Source: Tricholoma matsutake (Eukaryota > Basidiomycota > Agaricomycetes > Agaricales > Tricholomataceae). Taken from it: 64,000 nt of DNA. The notes under the pieces were generated by a model. That model was not told the origin of the DNA, made no database searches, and saw nothing but the letters and a program-made list of their open reading frames with translations. Shown here piece by piece: positions 33,056 through 44,690 of the stretch. Position numbers and translations under genes: made by a program. The stretch's first letter is position 1; the number at the start of each line of letters is the position of its first letter. The stretch is taken from contig AP026547.1 in assembly GCA_026075535.2 (NCBI GenBank), positions 620,001 through 684,000 on the forward strand, read 5' to 3'.

Positions 33056-33449
33056 CAATTGCTGATGAACTATGATCTGAATATGTTGTGATTACATATG
33101 AGGTCACCACTATGCCAAGCACCTCCCCATTGTATGTAAAGGTCATGATAATGACCAACATTTACAAGTCCTTCACCTCCTTGATATAATGCCCAGAACT
33201 CCACATAGGAGCAGTGGTGGGCTGTGCAGGAATACCTCATGGAGGTATACATATCGATAGATAGCCAGGATAGACCTAAAACTAGCAGCACTAAGTACAT
33301 CCAGTGTGAGATGGAGACCCAGGTACACCTCGCAGATACAGAACTCCAATGCAGCAAGGTGAATGCGGCTTTGTGAGAGGGGAATATGCTCGCAATCTTC
33401 GTGTAGAATTGCTTAACATCTATCAGCATCTGAAAGAATCAATGTATCT

Positions 33450-34697
33450 AGGCTTGCTTCACCAATAAGACAAAGGATATCTTACCTTGTTCCTTCTGCT
33501 ATCTTCTTCCTCTTCTGGCCCTTCAATCTCAATGCTCATGGGGTCGAGATTGTAGCTATTGGCTGCCAACACCGCTCCATACTCATCATTGTTGACCTCT
33601 ATTCTAGATTCAGTCTTCTCGGGAATTAGGCTGGCAACTGCCAGTGGTGAGGCAGCACTCAGTGTCTCGCTCACACTGTCTACAATGTCTGAAACTGGCT
33701 GAAAGAACAAATGGATCTGGTCACTGAGCTTGCGATGAGAACAGGGAATCTTATGGACTTCGTTATTCTCTTCCTTTTCTGGCCCTTGGACCTCAATGCT
33801 CATGGAATCAAGATCGTAGCTGTTGGCCACCAACGCTGCTCTATTGTCAACCTCTATTCAAGATTCAGTCTTCTCATGGATTGGGCTGGCAACCGTGGAT
33901 GGTGATATGGTACTTGATGTCTCACTCACACTCTCTGAAATTGGCTGGAATAGCACATGGATCTGGTCACTAAGGTTCATGACAAGAACAGCAGATGCAC
34001 CTCATTCTTTCCGTCATTCTCCTCCTCATCTTCCACCACCTTGAATTCGAATAAGGATCTGTATTTAATATCTTTCTCTATCCCAAAATTCTCGCTCATA
34101 CCCAGCTCTGCAGCAAGACTATGATGGAACTGGTGAGAACCCCACATGGTATCAATGTTGCTGATGGACATCTGATTTATTTCAGACTCCAGTCGACATT
34201 TAGTTCCCTCTAGCATAGCGTATTCCCCCTTCAACTTGTTAAGTTCCCCATTGGCGACTTGAAGACTCTCTTGGAGTGAAACAATCTGGCTCGCATATTT
34301 GGGGCTCTCCTCGAGCCACTTGTTCTTGTTGTCCTTATGAGAAGCTGTGGCTATCTGCAGTTTGGCGATACTTCCCTGATGATTCAATATGGTCCCAAAA
34401 GCAAAAAAAAAAAAAGAAGTTACACTATATTTCTTTCTCTTCTCCTGTTCCATTGCAGTACATTTCAGGTGTTCTTCCATCCATTTTGCGGTTTTACTTG
34501 CAACTTTCTCCTCCAGTTCCTTGATCAGCTCCAGGTGGTTAGACTATGAGGATGATGATTAGAGCTAAGTGTAAACATTGAGTAACTCATGAACCTGGTT
34601 TAATTTTAACTTTGCATTCTTCTTTCACGTTGCTGTCAACTCATTACATGTTCTCTGCAACTGCTCGTGCAGCTCTGCCAACTGACTCACATTTCCT
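33450..34697 (-). pseudogene. unidentified coiled-coil protein gene remnant with internal duplication
   Basis: Minus-strand exons: a heptad-rich segment (VSQLAELHEQLQRTCNEL near 34660; SLQESLQVANGELNKLKGEY and LEGTKCRLESEINQM near 34220), then KYRSLFEFKVVEDEEENDGK. Two tandem copies of a ~237-bp unit follow, each reading LSDQIH.(L/V)FQP(V/I)S, SVSET...ASP, EKTES, SIE(V/I)(Q/E)GPE (33960-33720 and 33720-33480). A stop interrupts the first unit. I do not recognise the family. The remnant is cut at ~34697 by copia sequence, and the CACTA-like element sits just downstream. Confidence 0.5.
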
Positions 34698-37302
34698 GAA
34701 CTTAAGGCATGGGAACTTGCTCATGAAACCGAAATGGGATTGAAAGTTGGGACATACATCACGGACAATGGCAAGTTGAAATCACACAAAATGGAAGCTT
34801 GGCTCAAGTCTTGGGGAATCAACCAGTGTTTTACTGCACCACATATGTCCGCATACATTGGACATGTTGAGCGCATGCATAGGACTCTAATGGCAAAAGC
34901 ATGGACCATGCGCATTTATGGACAATTACCAACTTACCTCTGGGACGAGTTCTATATGACAGCTAGTCACCTGCATGCCAAGACCACCACTCGCTCATTG
35001 AAGGGATCTACTCCCTGGGAACTCTGGCATGCGTGCAAACCCAATTATTCTTACATGCACGAAATAGGATGCCACACATTTGTTCTTATCCCCAACAAAA
35101 ATAATCCAAAAATCTTTGAAAGGACAATTGAGTGTGTACTCATTGGATATGAGCCCAAATCAAAAGCCTATCGATGCTACAATCGCAATACCCATAAGGT
35201 ACATAGTTCATACCATGTCTGCTTCATTGAGACTCACGAAGGCCATGGACTGCCAATCCCGGATCCCCCATTATCACATATCGATCCAACCCCTGAGAAT
35301 GCTACTGCACCAACCCTTTCCCCTTTCCCTGATGATGATGATGAGGAGGACTTTGCGTGCTCTACCTCCCCAGCACCCATGGATACCATACCGCCCCCAC
35401 AACCCCAATGTCATTCATCACGCATGCCTGTACCAACAGAGCGCAATCCCACTGGTGGACCTGCAAGTACACGTATGGAAGTAGCGGTCCAAGAAGCCCG
35501 GGAGAGCATGACACATATCAAGGAGGCATGCAGAGCATGCAAGGCCGCCAAACAGAATGCTGCAGTGCAGGACAATAATCCCGACACACCCGATTCTGGT
35601 AATGATGCTATCAATGATTTCCATCAGGCATTCGAGAACCCTGACCTGGGTGATCAGGCACATGAACTCCTTTCCCTGATCTTGGAGATGAGTGCCCTTG
35701 ATCTGGAATCAGTTCAATTTGAGGATGAACCACGGACTTGGGATGAAGCTAAGAATTCTGCAGATGCGGCACGATGGGAGGCAGGATACAAGGATGAGTT
35801 GAAGTCCCTGAAAGACATGGGAGTATACAAATTGATACCACAATCAGATGTCCCACAGGGGAAACAGATCCGAAAGGGGAAACCCGTCTTTCATATTAAG
35901 CAGGATGAGATGGGCCAGGTGGTCAGATGGAAGGTACGCCTCATCTTTAAAGGCTTCGAGCAGATCTATGGGAAGGACTACACCAAGACTACCTCACCTA
36001 CAGCATGCGTGGAATCTTGGCGAATACTTCTCCACATTGCAGCCTCCTTGGGATGGGATGCACAACAGATCGACGTGAAGACAGCATTCCTATACAGCCT
36101 ATTACCTGATGATGAGGTACAGTATATGCAACAACCCACTGGCTTTGAGGAACCCGGGAAAGAGGACTGGGTATGGCAGCTACAATGCAGACTCTATGGA
36201 ATGAAACAAAGTGGCCACATCTGGAACCAAACACTTAATGCCCAAATGATTGAATGGAGTTTCACTTGACTATCTTGTGAGTCCTGTGTATACTACCATA
36301 AGACCAATTCAGGAATTGTTATCACGGCGGTCCATGTCAATGATTACTTATCAATTGCAGACTCAAAGGATGAGAACAAGTGTTTCAAGGGCCAGATGCA
36401 CAAGGTGTGGACAATCTCTGAACTAGGCACTGCCCGCTTCATCATGGGCATCGGTATAACGTGGGACAGAACTGCATGTACCATTGCACTTTCACAGACA
36501 GCTCTCATTGATAAAATTGTTGAACAATTTGGTCAGAAAGATGCTCATCCAGTCTCGGCACCCCTGGAACCAGGGTCTAAACTTCATCGTCTGGACCAGA
36601 TGTCCCTATCCCCCACCGATCAACTACAACTTGCAAAATTTCCATATTGATCCCTCATTGGTTGCCTCCTATACCTGGCAATTTCCACATGACCAGACAT
36701 CTCTCATGCAGTACAACAGCTCTCCCAGTACCTCGATTCCTACTCCTTCAAACACTGGGAGGCAGCTATCCGGCTCGTCCACTACCTAAAAGGGACAAGA
36801 GACCTCAAATTGCACCTTGGGGGTGGACTTCCTATCATACTTCACACGTTTAGTGATTCGGACTGGGCCAACTGTCTTGATACACACCATAGTGTTGGTG
36901 GATATGTCTGTTCACTCGAATCTGGTGCCATTTCCTGGGCCGCACGCAAACAAAAGGTCATCACTGCCTCCTCCTGTGAGGCAGAATACATTGCAGCATT
37001 CGAAATGGCCAAAGAATGTATTTGGTTATGCACTCTACTTGATGCTATTGGATATTGACAAAACCTCCCTACCACTATCTCCTGCAACAACACTGCAACC
37101 AAAACCCTATCCGAGGACCCCTTGCTCCACTCCCATGTCAAACACATCGATATCAAATACCATTTCCTGCGTGAACATGTACAATCCACTGACTTGCACC
37201 TCACTTATGTCAACACTCGTGAAAATATAGCCGACATGTTCACAAAAGCCCTGGATGTTAAACAATTCACTTACCTCTGGAATTTCCTCAGCCTACACTA
37301 GC
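34692..37302 (+). pseudogene. Ty1/copia pol (integrase C-half, RT, RNase H) with stops
   Basis: Integrase from KVGTYITDNGKLKSHKMEAW (second Asp) through AYIGHVERMHRTLMAKA (Glu) and FERTIECVLIGYEPKSKAYR. A Pro/Asp-rich linker follows. RT: PRTWDEAKNS, KPVFHIKQDEMGQVVRWKVR, WDAQQIDVKTAFLYS, WQLQCRLYGMKQSGHIW. The catalytic motif reads HVNDYL where HVDD is usual, so an Asp is lost. RNase H: FSDSDWANCLDTHHSVGGYV, ARKQKVITASSCEAEYIAAF, LREHVQSTDLHLTYVNTREN. In-frame TGAs lie at 36267, 36648, 36690 and 37056. The second and third fall at the invariant Arg of PYRSLIG and STRPD, and the first at a usual Arg. Gag, protease and the first integrase Asp are missing. Confidence 0.92.
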
Positions 37303-37342
37303 CCAATTCCATGCGAGGAGGAGTAATCATGGTGAGGAGGAG

Positions 37343-37640
37343 TGTTGAGAGTCACACCATGATTATACGATCGGCACGTTTGATGTGTGCCCTATTCTTA
37401 GTGCATCCCTTTGATGTGCCCAGACAAATGTCCCATAGATACATTCCCACGTTATCCCTTTGTCAGATCAAACATATATATAGGTAGTTAGATCTTCGGT
37501 CACCTCAGCCACTTATACAAGTACTGAGGTGAATATTAGCTCGTATTTATTGTTACAGATTACTTACTGTACCTTAGTGTACACTTGTGTATTCTAGGTA
37601 CAGTCTTCTCTGAATATAGTCACTTATACAAGTACTGAGT
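37343..37640 (+). mobile_element. copia 3' LTR (right end uncertain)
   Basis: It begins TGTTGAGAGTCACACC right after the purine tract ggtgaggaggag and contains acatatatatagg (TATA-like, ~37468). Two copies of cacttatacaagtactgag (37511, 37621) and tgtacacttgtgtattctagg show an internal duplication. The end merges with the next gypsy fragment near 37640-37660. Confidence 0.65.
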
Positions 37641-37660
37641 GTACACTTGTGTATTCTAGG

Positions 37661-38345
37661 ATTGATTCTCTACTCAGCTTCCACCAGAGTTTCACCCTTC
37701 TTTGCCAACAAGGGCTGCCACCCAAACATCATGGTTTTCCCACGGCATGAGCTAGCCTTGCAACACACACACTATTTTGTGGTCGACCTTGATGACCTTC
37801 ACCAGGAACTCCGGAAACAACTCACAGAAGCACAAAGTGCTATCAAGGTCCTGTGGACAAATGCTGGGCTCCCACTCCTGACTTCAATATTGGTGACTAT
37901 GCTTTTGTCAAAGGCAAACACTTACACACCACTTGACCCTCTAAGAAGCTCTCAGAGAAGTTCTATGGACCTTTTGAAATCATTGCCCATCTGGGTACTC
38001 ACTTGGTTACCCTTCAACTTCTGGATCACCTCTGGGCTGTCCATCCTGTGTTCCACCTCTTCCAACTGGAAGAAGACACCCCCAACACAATTCCTAAATG
38101 TATCCAACCCCCACCTCCTCTGGTCATTATAGACAATGAACTGGAGTACAAGATTGCGTAAATCCTTGACTCAAAAATCAACAACTGTCACCGATGCAAG
38201 TTACTATATTTCGTGTGGTGGGAAAGTTACCAAGGAACCAATGAAGAAACCTCCTGGCTTCCAGCTGCAGAACTTGATCATGCCCAGGAACTCATTACAG
38301 ACTTTCATACTCACTACCTGGGGAAACCCAGACCTTCTTCCACTT
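37661..38345 (+). pseudogene. gypsy copy 2: integrase C-terminus and chromodomain
   Basis: It starts in RVSPFFANKGCHPNIMVFPR and FVVDLDDLHQELRKQLTEAQ, shifts frame at ~37836, and retains the decayed chromodomain region (near 38130-38330, matching YxVxRWExY...ELDHAQELI of copies 1 and 3 in shifted frames). Everything upstream is missing; it abuts the copia LTR. It is homologous to copies 1 and 3. Confidence 0.8.
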
Positions 38346-38435
38346 AATACTCCTTTGCTTCAAAACCAATCCACATTCATTCAAAAATAAAAAGCAAAAA
38401 AGAAATCTAATTACTGTCAGATCCCTGCTGGATCC

Positions 38436-39206
38436 CTACTCCTCCCTCACTCCCTCACCCTCCACTTCCACTGTCAGTCCTGGCAGCTCCCCTTGCACCT
38501 CTTCATTCTCTTCATCCTCCTCTTCCTCCTCTTCCTCCTCAGACCCCTGCCTCCACTCTGGATCCAATGCACCCTGGATGTCTGACATCAAATCCTGGAG
38601 GGCCAATACCCCCTCACTAATAACCTGGGGCTGCCAGAGCTCCTAGAGTTCCCTCTTCACTCCCTTCACCATCCCCACCAACTGCCTCAGCAGTTCCATT
38701 ACTCCTTCATTGTTCCCCAGCCCGGATCCTCCCGACAACTCCTGCCCCTCCCACACTACCTCCTCACATGTGTGCTTTGCCTTTGTGCAGGGCTTGCACG
38801 CATGACCCTGGGTTCCCATCTGGAAGCACAACAATTTTTGACGAGAACATCTACTAGAAGTCAACTTTGAATCACAACAAGAATGAAAAGGAATTCACCT
38901 TTTACATGGAATAGTGGCTTGTAACTGCACATGAGCCTCATTATTGGGCACCTCTGCCCATGCCTTTCCCTTCACCTTCTTCTTGGGATAGGCACTCCCC
39001 TCAGCCTCTTCCAAGTCCACCTCCCTGGCTTTCTGCTTCTTCTCTGCCCTCTTGGCAGCAGCTGCTTTTTTCCACTTCTCTTCCATGGCCTTTTTCTCTG
39101 CCTCTAGCCTCGCTGCCTCCTCTGCAACACAGCACTCCTCCATCAGCTTTTCTTGTTGGGCCTTGAGGGCCACCATCTTTTCTGTGTGTGAAGGGATGGA
39201 GGACAT
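38436..39206 (-). pseudogene. antisense accessory gene of gypsy copy 2
   Basis: It opens MSSIPSHTEKMVALKAQQEK, then a Lys/Glu/Ala coiled coil, PKKKVKGKAW (basic, NLS-like), IPCKR, an intron at 38851-38898 inside the Arg codon, CSRQKLLCFQMGTQGHACKP and CTKAKHTCEEVVWEGQ. It gives the same C-x2-C-x6-C-x9-C-x2-C-x6-C cluster as copies 1 and 3. Then comes NNEGVMELLRQLVGMVKGVK, an in-frame stop at ~38643, LQDLMSDIQGALDPEW and an acidic Glu-rich tail ending at 38436. One stop makes it a pseudogene. Its ATG is 150 bp from the LTR and its 3' end converges on pol. Confidence 0.8.
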
Positions 39207-39225
39207 GCTTATCGAAGGGATTATG

Positions 39226-39256
39226 GGTAGTGGTGGTGGTGGTGGTGGTGGTGGTA
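39226..39256 (+). repeat. (GGT)n microsatellite
   Basis: About ten GGT/GTG units lie between the accessory gene start and the LTR of copy 2. Confidence 0.9.
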
Positions 39257-39355
39257 GGAAGACCTGGAAACCCCATCAAAACCAGCAAAAACAATTTCCC
39301 AATTTGGATTCAAACCTTCACATGCTTCGTAGGCTTGGCACTAAGGGGGAAAGAC

Positions 39356-39675
39356 TGTCAACACCAATTCTCCTGACTAGAATTCCAATTGTTTTCTGCC
39401 ACCCTTCCTGGCCACCTTGCATCGCAGCCCACCTCCTATCAGCAGCACTGCCTAGAGTTGAAATTCTCTCATTTCCAATTTGATGAAACAGTTTCAGGAT
39501 ATTTGCCTTGGAGGCTGGTTTGCAAATTATCACAGCCTCAGAAACTCTGATCCCCTCCATCCTTTAGTATTTGAGCTAGCTACTTTTCTCTTGTATTAGC
39601 CAGTTTGTAGATCAACCAAGACACCCACTTAATTCCAACCCAGTTACACTCCAAATATTCTCTTAAGTCTATCTC
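39356..39675 (+). mobile_element. LTR of gypsy copy 2 (3' LTR, truncated)
   Basis: It begins TGTCAACACC after the purine tract AAGGGGGAAAGAC and is homologous to 39676-40050 and 43851-44250 (shared cctatcagcagcactgccta, agtatttgagctagctac). It is cut at cttaagtc... where the next LTR begins. Confidence 0.8.
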
Positions 39676-40082
39676 TGTCAAGACTGATTCTTCTGACTGG
39701 ACTTCTGATCATTTTCCACTCCCTTCCCGGCCACCTTGCACCACATCCCACCTCCTATCAGCAGCACTGCCTAGAGGTGAAATTCCCTCATTTCCAATTC
39801 AATGAAATGGTTTCAGGTTATTTATCTCGGAAGCCAGTTTGCAATTATCACAGCCTCAGAAACCCCTATCACCTCCAGACTTAGTATTTAAGCTAGCTAC
39901 TTTCGTTTTGTATTGCCAGTTTGTAAATCAACCAAGTCTCCCACTTAATCCTATCCTCTTTAAACTCCAATTATGTTCTTAAGTCATTCTCGAACTCTTG
40001 CTCATCCTCTCTGGAAATTCTCCAGACCTCTGGTCATCTTCCTTACCCTTGCCTTGAAATTAGGACACTTGACAAGGAGAAG
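39676..40082 (+). mobile_element. 5' LTR of gypsy copy 3, fused to RT
   Basis: It begins TGTCAAGACTGATTC. It ends abnormally in gacacttgacaaggagaagg, the point where full LTRs continue another ~100-130 bp; here the sequence passes straight into RT coding ([17 protein letters not shown]). Gag and protease are deleted, apparently through the short shared word aaggagaagg. Confidence 0.8.
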
Positions 40083-42944
40083 GGACCTCTGGGCCGCATG
40101 TACTCCCTCTCTCCCTCTGAGCTTGAGGCCCTCCAAATATTCATTGAAGAAAATGTTTACTCAGGCTTCATCCACCCCTCCAAATCCCCTCATGGCACTC
40201 CTATACTATTTGTCAAGAAAAAGGATGGGAGTCTCTGACTTTGCATTGACTACCAGGGACTCAACCGCATCTCAAAAAAGGACTGCTACCCACTTCCACT
40301 AATCTTGGATCTCCTGGACTCTCTGGGAAAGGCGCGTGTGTTCACCAAAATTGACCTCCAGCATGCCTATCACTTAGTCCGCATTGCTGAGGGAGATGAA
40401 TGGAAGACCACTTTCCGCATGCGCTATGGTTCTTTCAAATGGCTGGTGGTTCCTTTCAGACTCACCAACGCACCTGCTGCCTTCTAGTGCCTCATGAACA
40501 ACATCTTCAGTGACCTATTAGATGTCAGTGTCATTGTCTACCTCGACGATATCCTAATCTACTCCAACAACATGAGTCAACACAAGGCTCACGTCAAGGA
40601 AGTCCTCCAGAAAAATGGCCTCTATGCTGCTCCGCAGAAATGCGAGTTCCATAAAGACAGCATGGAATACTTGGGATTCATCCTCTCTCCAGATGGGCTC
40701 TGGATGTCCGAAGATAAAGTCAAAACCATCCTCGACTGGCCCGAACCTTGAAACGTTAAGGATATCCAATCACTCCTTGGATTCTGCAACTTCTAACGAC
40801 AGTTAATCCATGGGTATTCTGACATTGTCATCCCACTCACCAGACTCACCTGGAAGCACATGCCTTGGGACTTTGGCAAGAAATGTCAAGAAGCCTTCAA
40901 CAAATTAAAAGAAGAATTCACTCATGCCCCAATACTTACTCAATGGCTACCAGATTCCCACATTATCTTGGAGACAAATGCCTCAGACTACGCCTTAGCG
41001 GCAATCCTTTCCATCTATACCTCAGATGGAGAAATCCACCCAGTTGCATTCCACTCCCATTCCTTCAACCTGGCTGAATTGAACTATGACACCCACAACA
41101 AGGAACTCCTGGCTATCTTCAAAGCTTTCAAACACTGGCGACAGTACCTCAAAGGTTCCGGAAATCCAGTAGATGTGGTCACAGATCACAAAAACTTGGA
41201 ATACTTCAGTACCATGAAGGTCCTTACTTGTCATCAAGCTTGGTGGTCAGAATACCTTTCACAGTTCAACCTCACCATCTATTTCCACCCTGGTAAACTA
41301 GGGGCTAAACCTGATGCGCTCAGTAGACACTGGGACATCTACCACAAAGGGGGAAATAGTGACTTTGCCTTGGTAAATCCAAGCAACTTCTGTCCAGTCT
41401 TTATTCAAGAACAACTCACATCCTCCCTCCCAGCCACTTTCCTTGCTACTCCTATCATCCATCAAGCTGTTCTCATGGACATTGAAAAACTCCACAACGA
41501 TATCTGATCTTCACTCCCTCTTGATCTCATCTCCTCCTCACACCTTCCTTCACCATCTGCCCCAAATTGGTCTCTAGATGACAGCGGACTTCTCTGCCAC
41601 TTTGACCAGATTTATGTTCCAGATGTCATGGACCTCTGTCTTAAAGTCTTACAATACAAGCATGACCACATCCTCTCAGGTCACTACAGGCAAAACAAGA
41701 CTCTTCAGCTTATCCGATGGGAATATGTTTGGCCCAATCTCTGCACCTTAGTGCAGGACTTTTGCAAGTCTTGTACTACCTGCAAACACTCCAAATCTCC
41801 CCAACACAAACCCTATGGATTTCTAAAGCAACTTCCAGTGGAAAGGCCTTGGAACTCAATTTCCATGGACTTCATCAAACAGTTACCAGACTCCAATGGT
41901 CACACTGCCATCCTAGTCATTGTAGACCGACTCTCCAAACAGGGTATCTTCATCCCCACAGTAAACAAAATCACGGCTAATCTCTTCATCATGCATGTCT
42001 TCTCCAAACACAGTGTTCCATCCCACGTCACCTGCAACTGGGGTTCCAAGTTCATTTCTCATTTCTTCTGCTCTCTTGGGCAAGCCCTGGACATGAAAGT
42101 CCACTTCACTTTGGGTTACCATCCAGAAGGCGATGGACAAAGTGAACACCTTAACCAGACCCTCAAACAGTACTTGTGGATCTTCTGCAACTAGCAACAG
42201 GACAACTGGTCCCAGCTTTTACCCTTGGGGGAATTTGCATACAACAATGCTCCCTCAGCCTCCACTGGAGTTTCACCCTTCTTTGCCAACAAGGGTTACC
42301 ACCTGAACATCACAGTTTTCCCAGAGTGTGAACTAGCCTTGCAATCCGTGCACCATTTTGTGGTTGACCTTGATGACCTCCACCAGGAGTTCCAGAAGCA
42401 ACTCACAGAAGCACAGAAGTGCTATCAAGGTCCTGCAGACAAATGCCAGGCACCTGCTCCTGACTTCAAAATCAGTGATTATGCTTTCATCAAAGGTGAG
42501 CACTTACACACTACACAACCCTCCAAGAAACTCTCAGAAAAGTTCTGTGGCCCTTTCAAGATCATTGCCCATCCAGGTACCCACTCGGTTACCCTTCAAG
42601 TTCCAGATCACCTCCGGGGTGTCCACCCGGTATTCCATCTCTCCCAACTAGAAGAAGACACTCCCAACACAATTCCTAATCAAATTCAACCTCCACCTCC
42701 TCCGGTCATTATAGACAATGAACTGGAGTACGAGATTGCAGAGATCCTTGATTCAAAGATTGACAACCATCGTCAATGCAAGCTACTCTATTTCGTACGG
42801 TGGGAATCGACGAAGAAACCTGCTATGGAACTTGATCACACCCAGGAACTCATTAGACTACCACAATCGTTACCCAGGGAAACCCAGTCCTCTCTCCACC
42901 TAACAATCATACAATTCCCAAACAAACAACATTCATTCACTTAA
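40083..42944 (+). pseudogene. gypsy copy 3: pol from RT to chromodomain, several stops
   Basis: [72 protein letters not shown]. RNase H: LETNASDYALAAIL (Asp region altered to TNAS), DVVTDHKNLEYF. Integrase: FCKSCTTCK, MDFIKQLPDSNGHTAILVIV, TCNWGSKFISHFF (second Asp reads Asn), YHPEGDGQSEHLNQTLKQYL. Chromodomain: KLLYFVRWES...ELDHTQELI. In-frame stops lie at 40236 (TGA), 40485 (TAG), 40749 (TGA), 40794 (TAA), 41505 (TGA) and 42192 (TAG). Copy 1 reads sense codons at all six. The frame closes 16 bp from the convergent accessory gene. Confidence 0.93.
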
Positions 42945-42960
42945 CAAACAAAAACAAAAT

Positions 42961-43710
42961 CTAATCCCCCCTCACTTCTCTGCCCCCCGCTTCCTCTGCC
43001 AAACCTGGCAGTTCTCCCTGCACCTCTCCATCCTCTTCATTTGCTTTGTCCTCTTCTTTGTCATCCTCTTCCTCCTCAGACTCCAGCCTCCACTCTGGAT
43101 CCAATGCTCCTTGGATGTTGGACATCGTATCTTGAATACCAATCACACCCTCGCTTATAACCTGGAGCTCCCAAAGTTCCCGCAACTCTTTCTTCACCCC
43201 CTTTACTGCCCCTACCAACTGCCTAAGCAACTCCATTACTCCCTCGTTATCCCCTAGCCTGGGTCCCGCCAGCAACACCTGTCCCTCCCACACCACCTCT
43301 TCGCACTTGTGCTTTGCCTTTGTGCAGGGTTCGCAGGCCCGACCCCGGGTTCCCATCTGGAAACACGACAACTTTTGACTTGAACATCTACTAGGAGTCA
43401 GCATGGAAGGGCAACAAGAATAAAATGTGACTCACCTTTTGCACAAAATAGCGGCTTGTAGCTGCATGCGCTCCCTTGAGCCTCTTCAGGCTCCACTTCT
43501 GCAGCTTTCCACTTCTTTTCTGCCCTCTTGGCAGCAGCCACCTTCCTCTGCTCCTCTTCTGTGGCCTTCTTCTCTGCCTCTACTCTTTGCAGCCTCCTCG
43601 GCAACTTTGTGCTCCTCAGCCTCCCTCACTTCTTCCTCAAGCCAGAGCTCCTCCATCAGCTTTTCTTGCTGGGCCCTGAGGGCTGCAATCTTCTCCATGT
43701 GTGAGGACAT
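42961..43710 (-). pseudogene. antisense accessory gene of gypsy copy 3
   Basis: It opens MSSHMEKIAALRAQQEKLME, with a coiled coil broken by a one-base shift near 43590, continuing KVAAAKRAEKKWKAAEVEPE. LCKR, an intron at 43388-43435 inside the Arg codon, CSSQKLSCFQMGTRGRACEP and CTKAKHKCEEVVWEGQ complete the Zn2Cys6 cluster. EGVMELLRQLVGAVKGVKKE, ELWELQVISEGV and an Asp/Glu tail follow without a stop to 42961. The second exon is fully open, the best preserved of the three. The ATG is 141 bp from the LTR. Confidence 0.82.
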
Positions 43711-43850
43711 GATAGTATGGTGGTGGGAAGGTGGAAGTTGGTGGTGGTTGAAGAAAAACCTGGGAACCCATCAACATCAAAATCAACATACCCGATTTGG
43801 AATTGAACCTTCATGTGCCTCGTAGGCTCAGCACTAAGGGAGAAATACTG

Positions 43851-44690
43851 TCAAGACCGATTCTTCTGACCAGACTTCCGATCGTTTTCCACTCCCTTCC
43901 TGGCCACCTTGCACTACAGCCCACCTCCTATCAGCAGCACTGCCTAGAGGTGAAATTCCCTCATTTCCAATTCGATGAAATGGTTTCAGGTTATTTATCT
44001 CAGAAGCCAGTTTGCAATTATCACAGCCTCAGAAACCCCTATCACCTCTGGACTTTAGTATTTAAGCTAGCTACTTTTGTTTTGTATTGCCAGTTTGTAA
44101 ATCAACCAAGTCTCCCACTTAATCCTATCCTCTTCAAACCCCAATTACGTTCTTAAGTCATTCTTGAACTCTTGCTCACCCTCTCTGGAAATTCTCCAGA
44201 CCTCTGGTCATCTTCCTTACCCTTGCCTTGAAATTAGGACACTTGACAAGGAGAAGGATGCAACTTCTTATAAGTTGAAGCCAAGTCCTTTCTGCTCCCC
44301 CACTTGGTATGACACATCAAGTAAACCCTGCCCTGGATTTCCATAGGATTCCCTGTCTTACTCGATCCATCCTCTACAACTTCTATCATCTGGGTATGAC
44401 CAGAATTCTGATGACTTCCCCTTCCTTAACAATCTCAAACTTTAGCTCATCCTTTCTGGAAAAATCTCTGGACCTCTGATCTTCCCTTTACCCTTGTCTT
44501 GAAATTAGGACACTTGATGAGGAGAAGGGTGCAACTTCCTATAAGTTGAAGCCAAGTCCTTTCTGTCCCCACACTTGCTACAGCACATCAAGTGAACCTT
44601 GCCCTGGAATCCTGTTGGGTTTCCTTCCCTGCTCGATCCATCCTTATCAACTTCTACCATCCAGGTACAACTGGAAATCTGGAAGGAGGC
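43851..44690 (+). mobile_element. 3' LTR of gypsy copy 3 with internal duplication
   Basis: It begins TGTCAAGACCGATTC after AAGGGAGAAATAC. A segment containing cttgaaattaggacacttga and gttgaagccaagtcctttct is present twice (from ~44165 and ~44440, period ~271 bp). The end near 44690 is not clean. Confidence 0.75.

Noticed and set aside
35411..35663. Minus-strand frames within the copia linker
   Set aside because: They are shadows of the pol reading frame.
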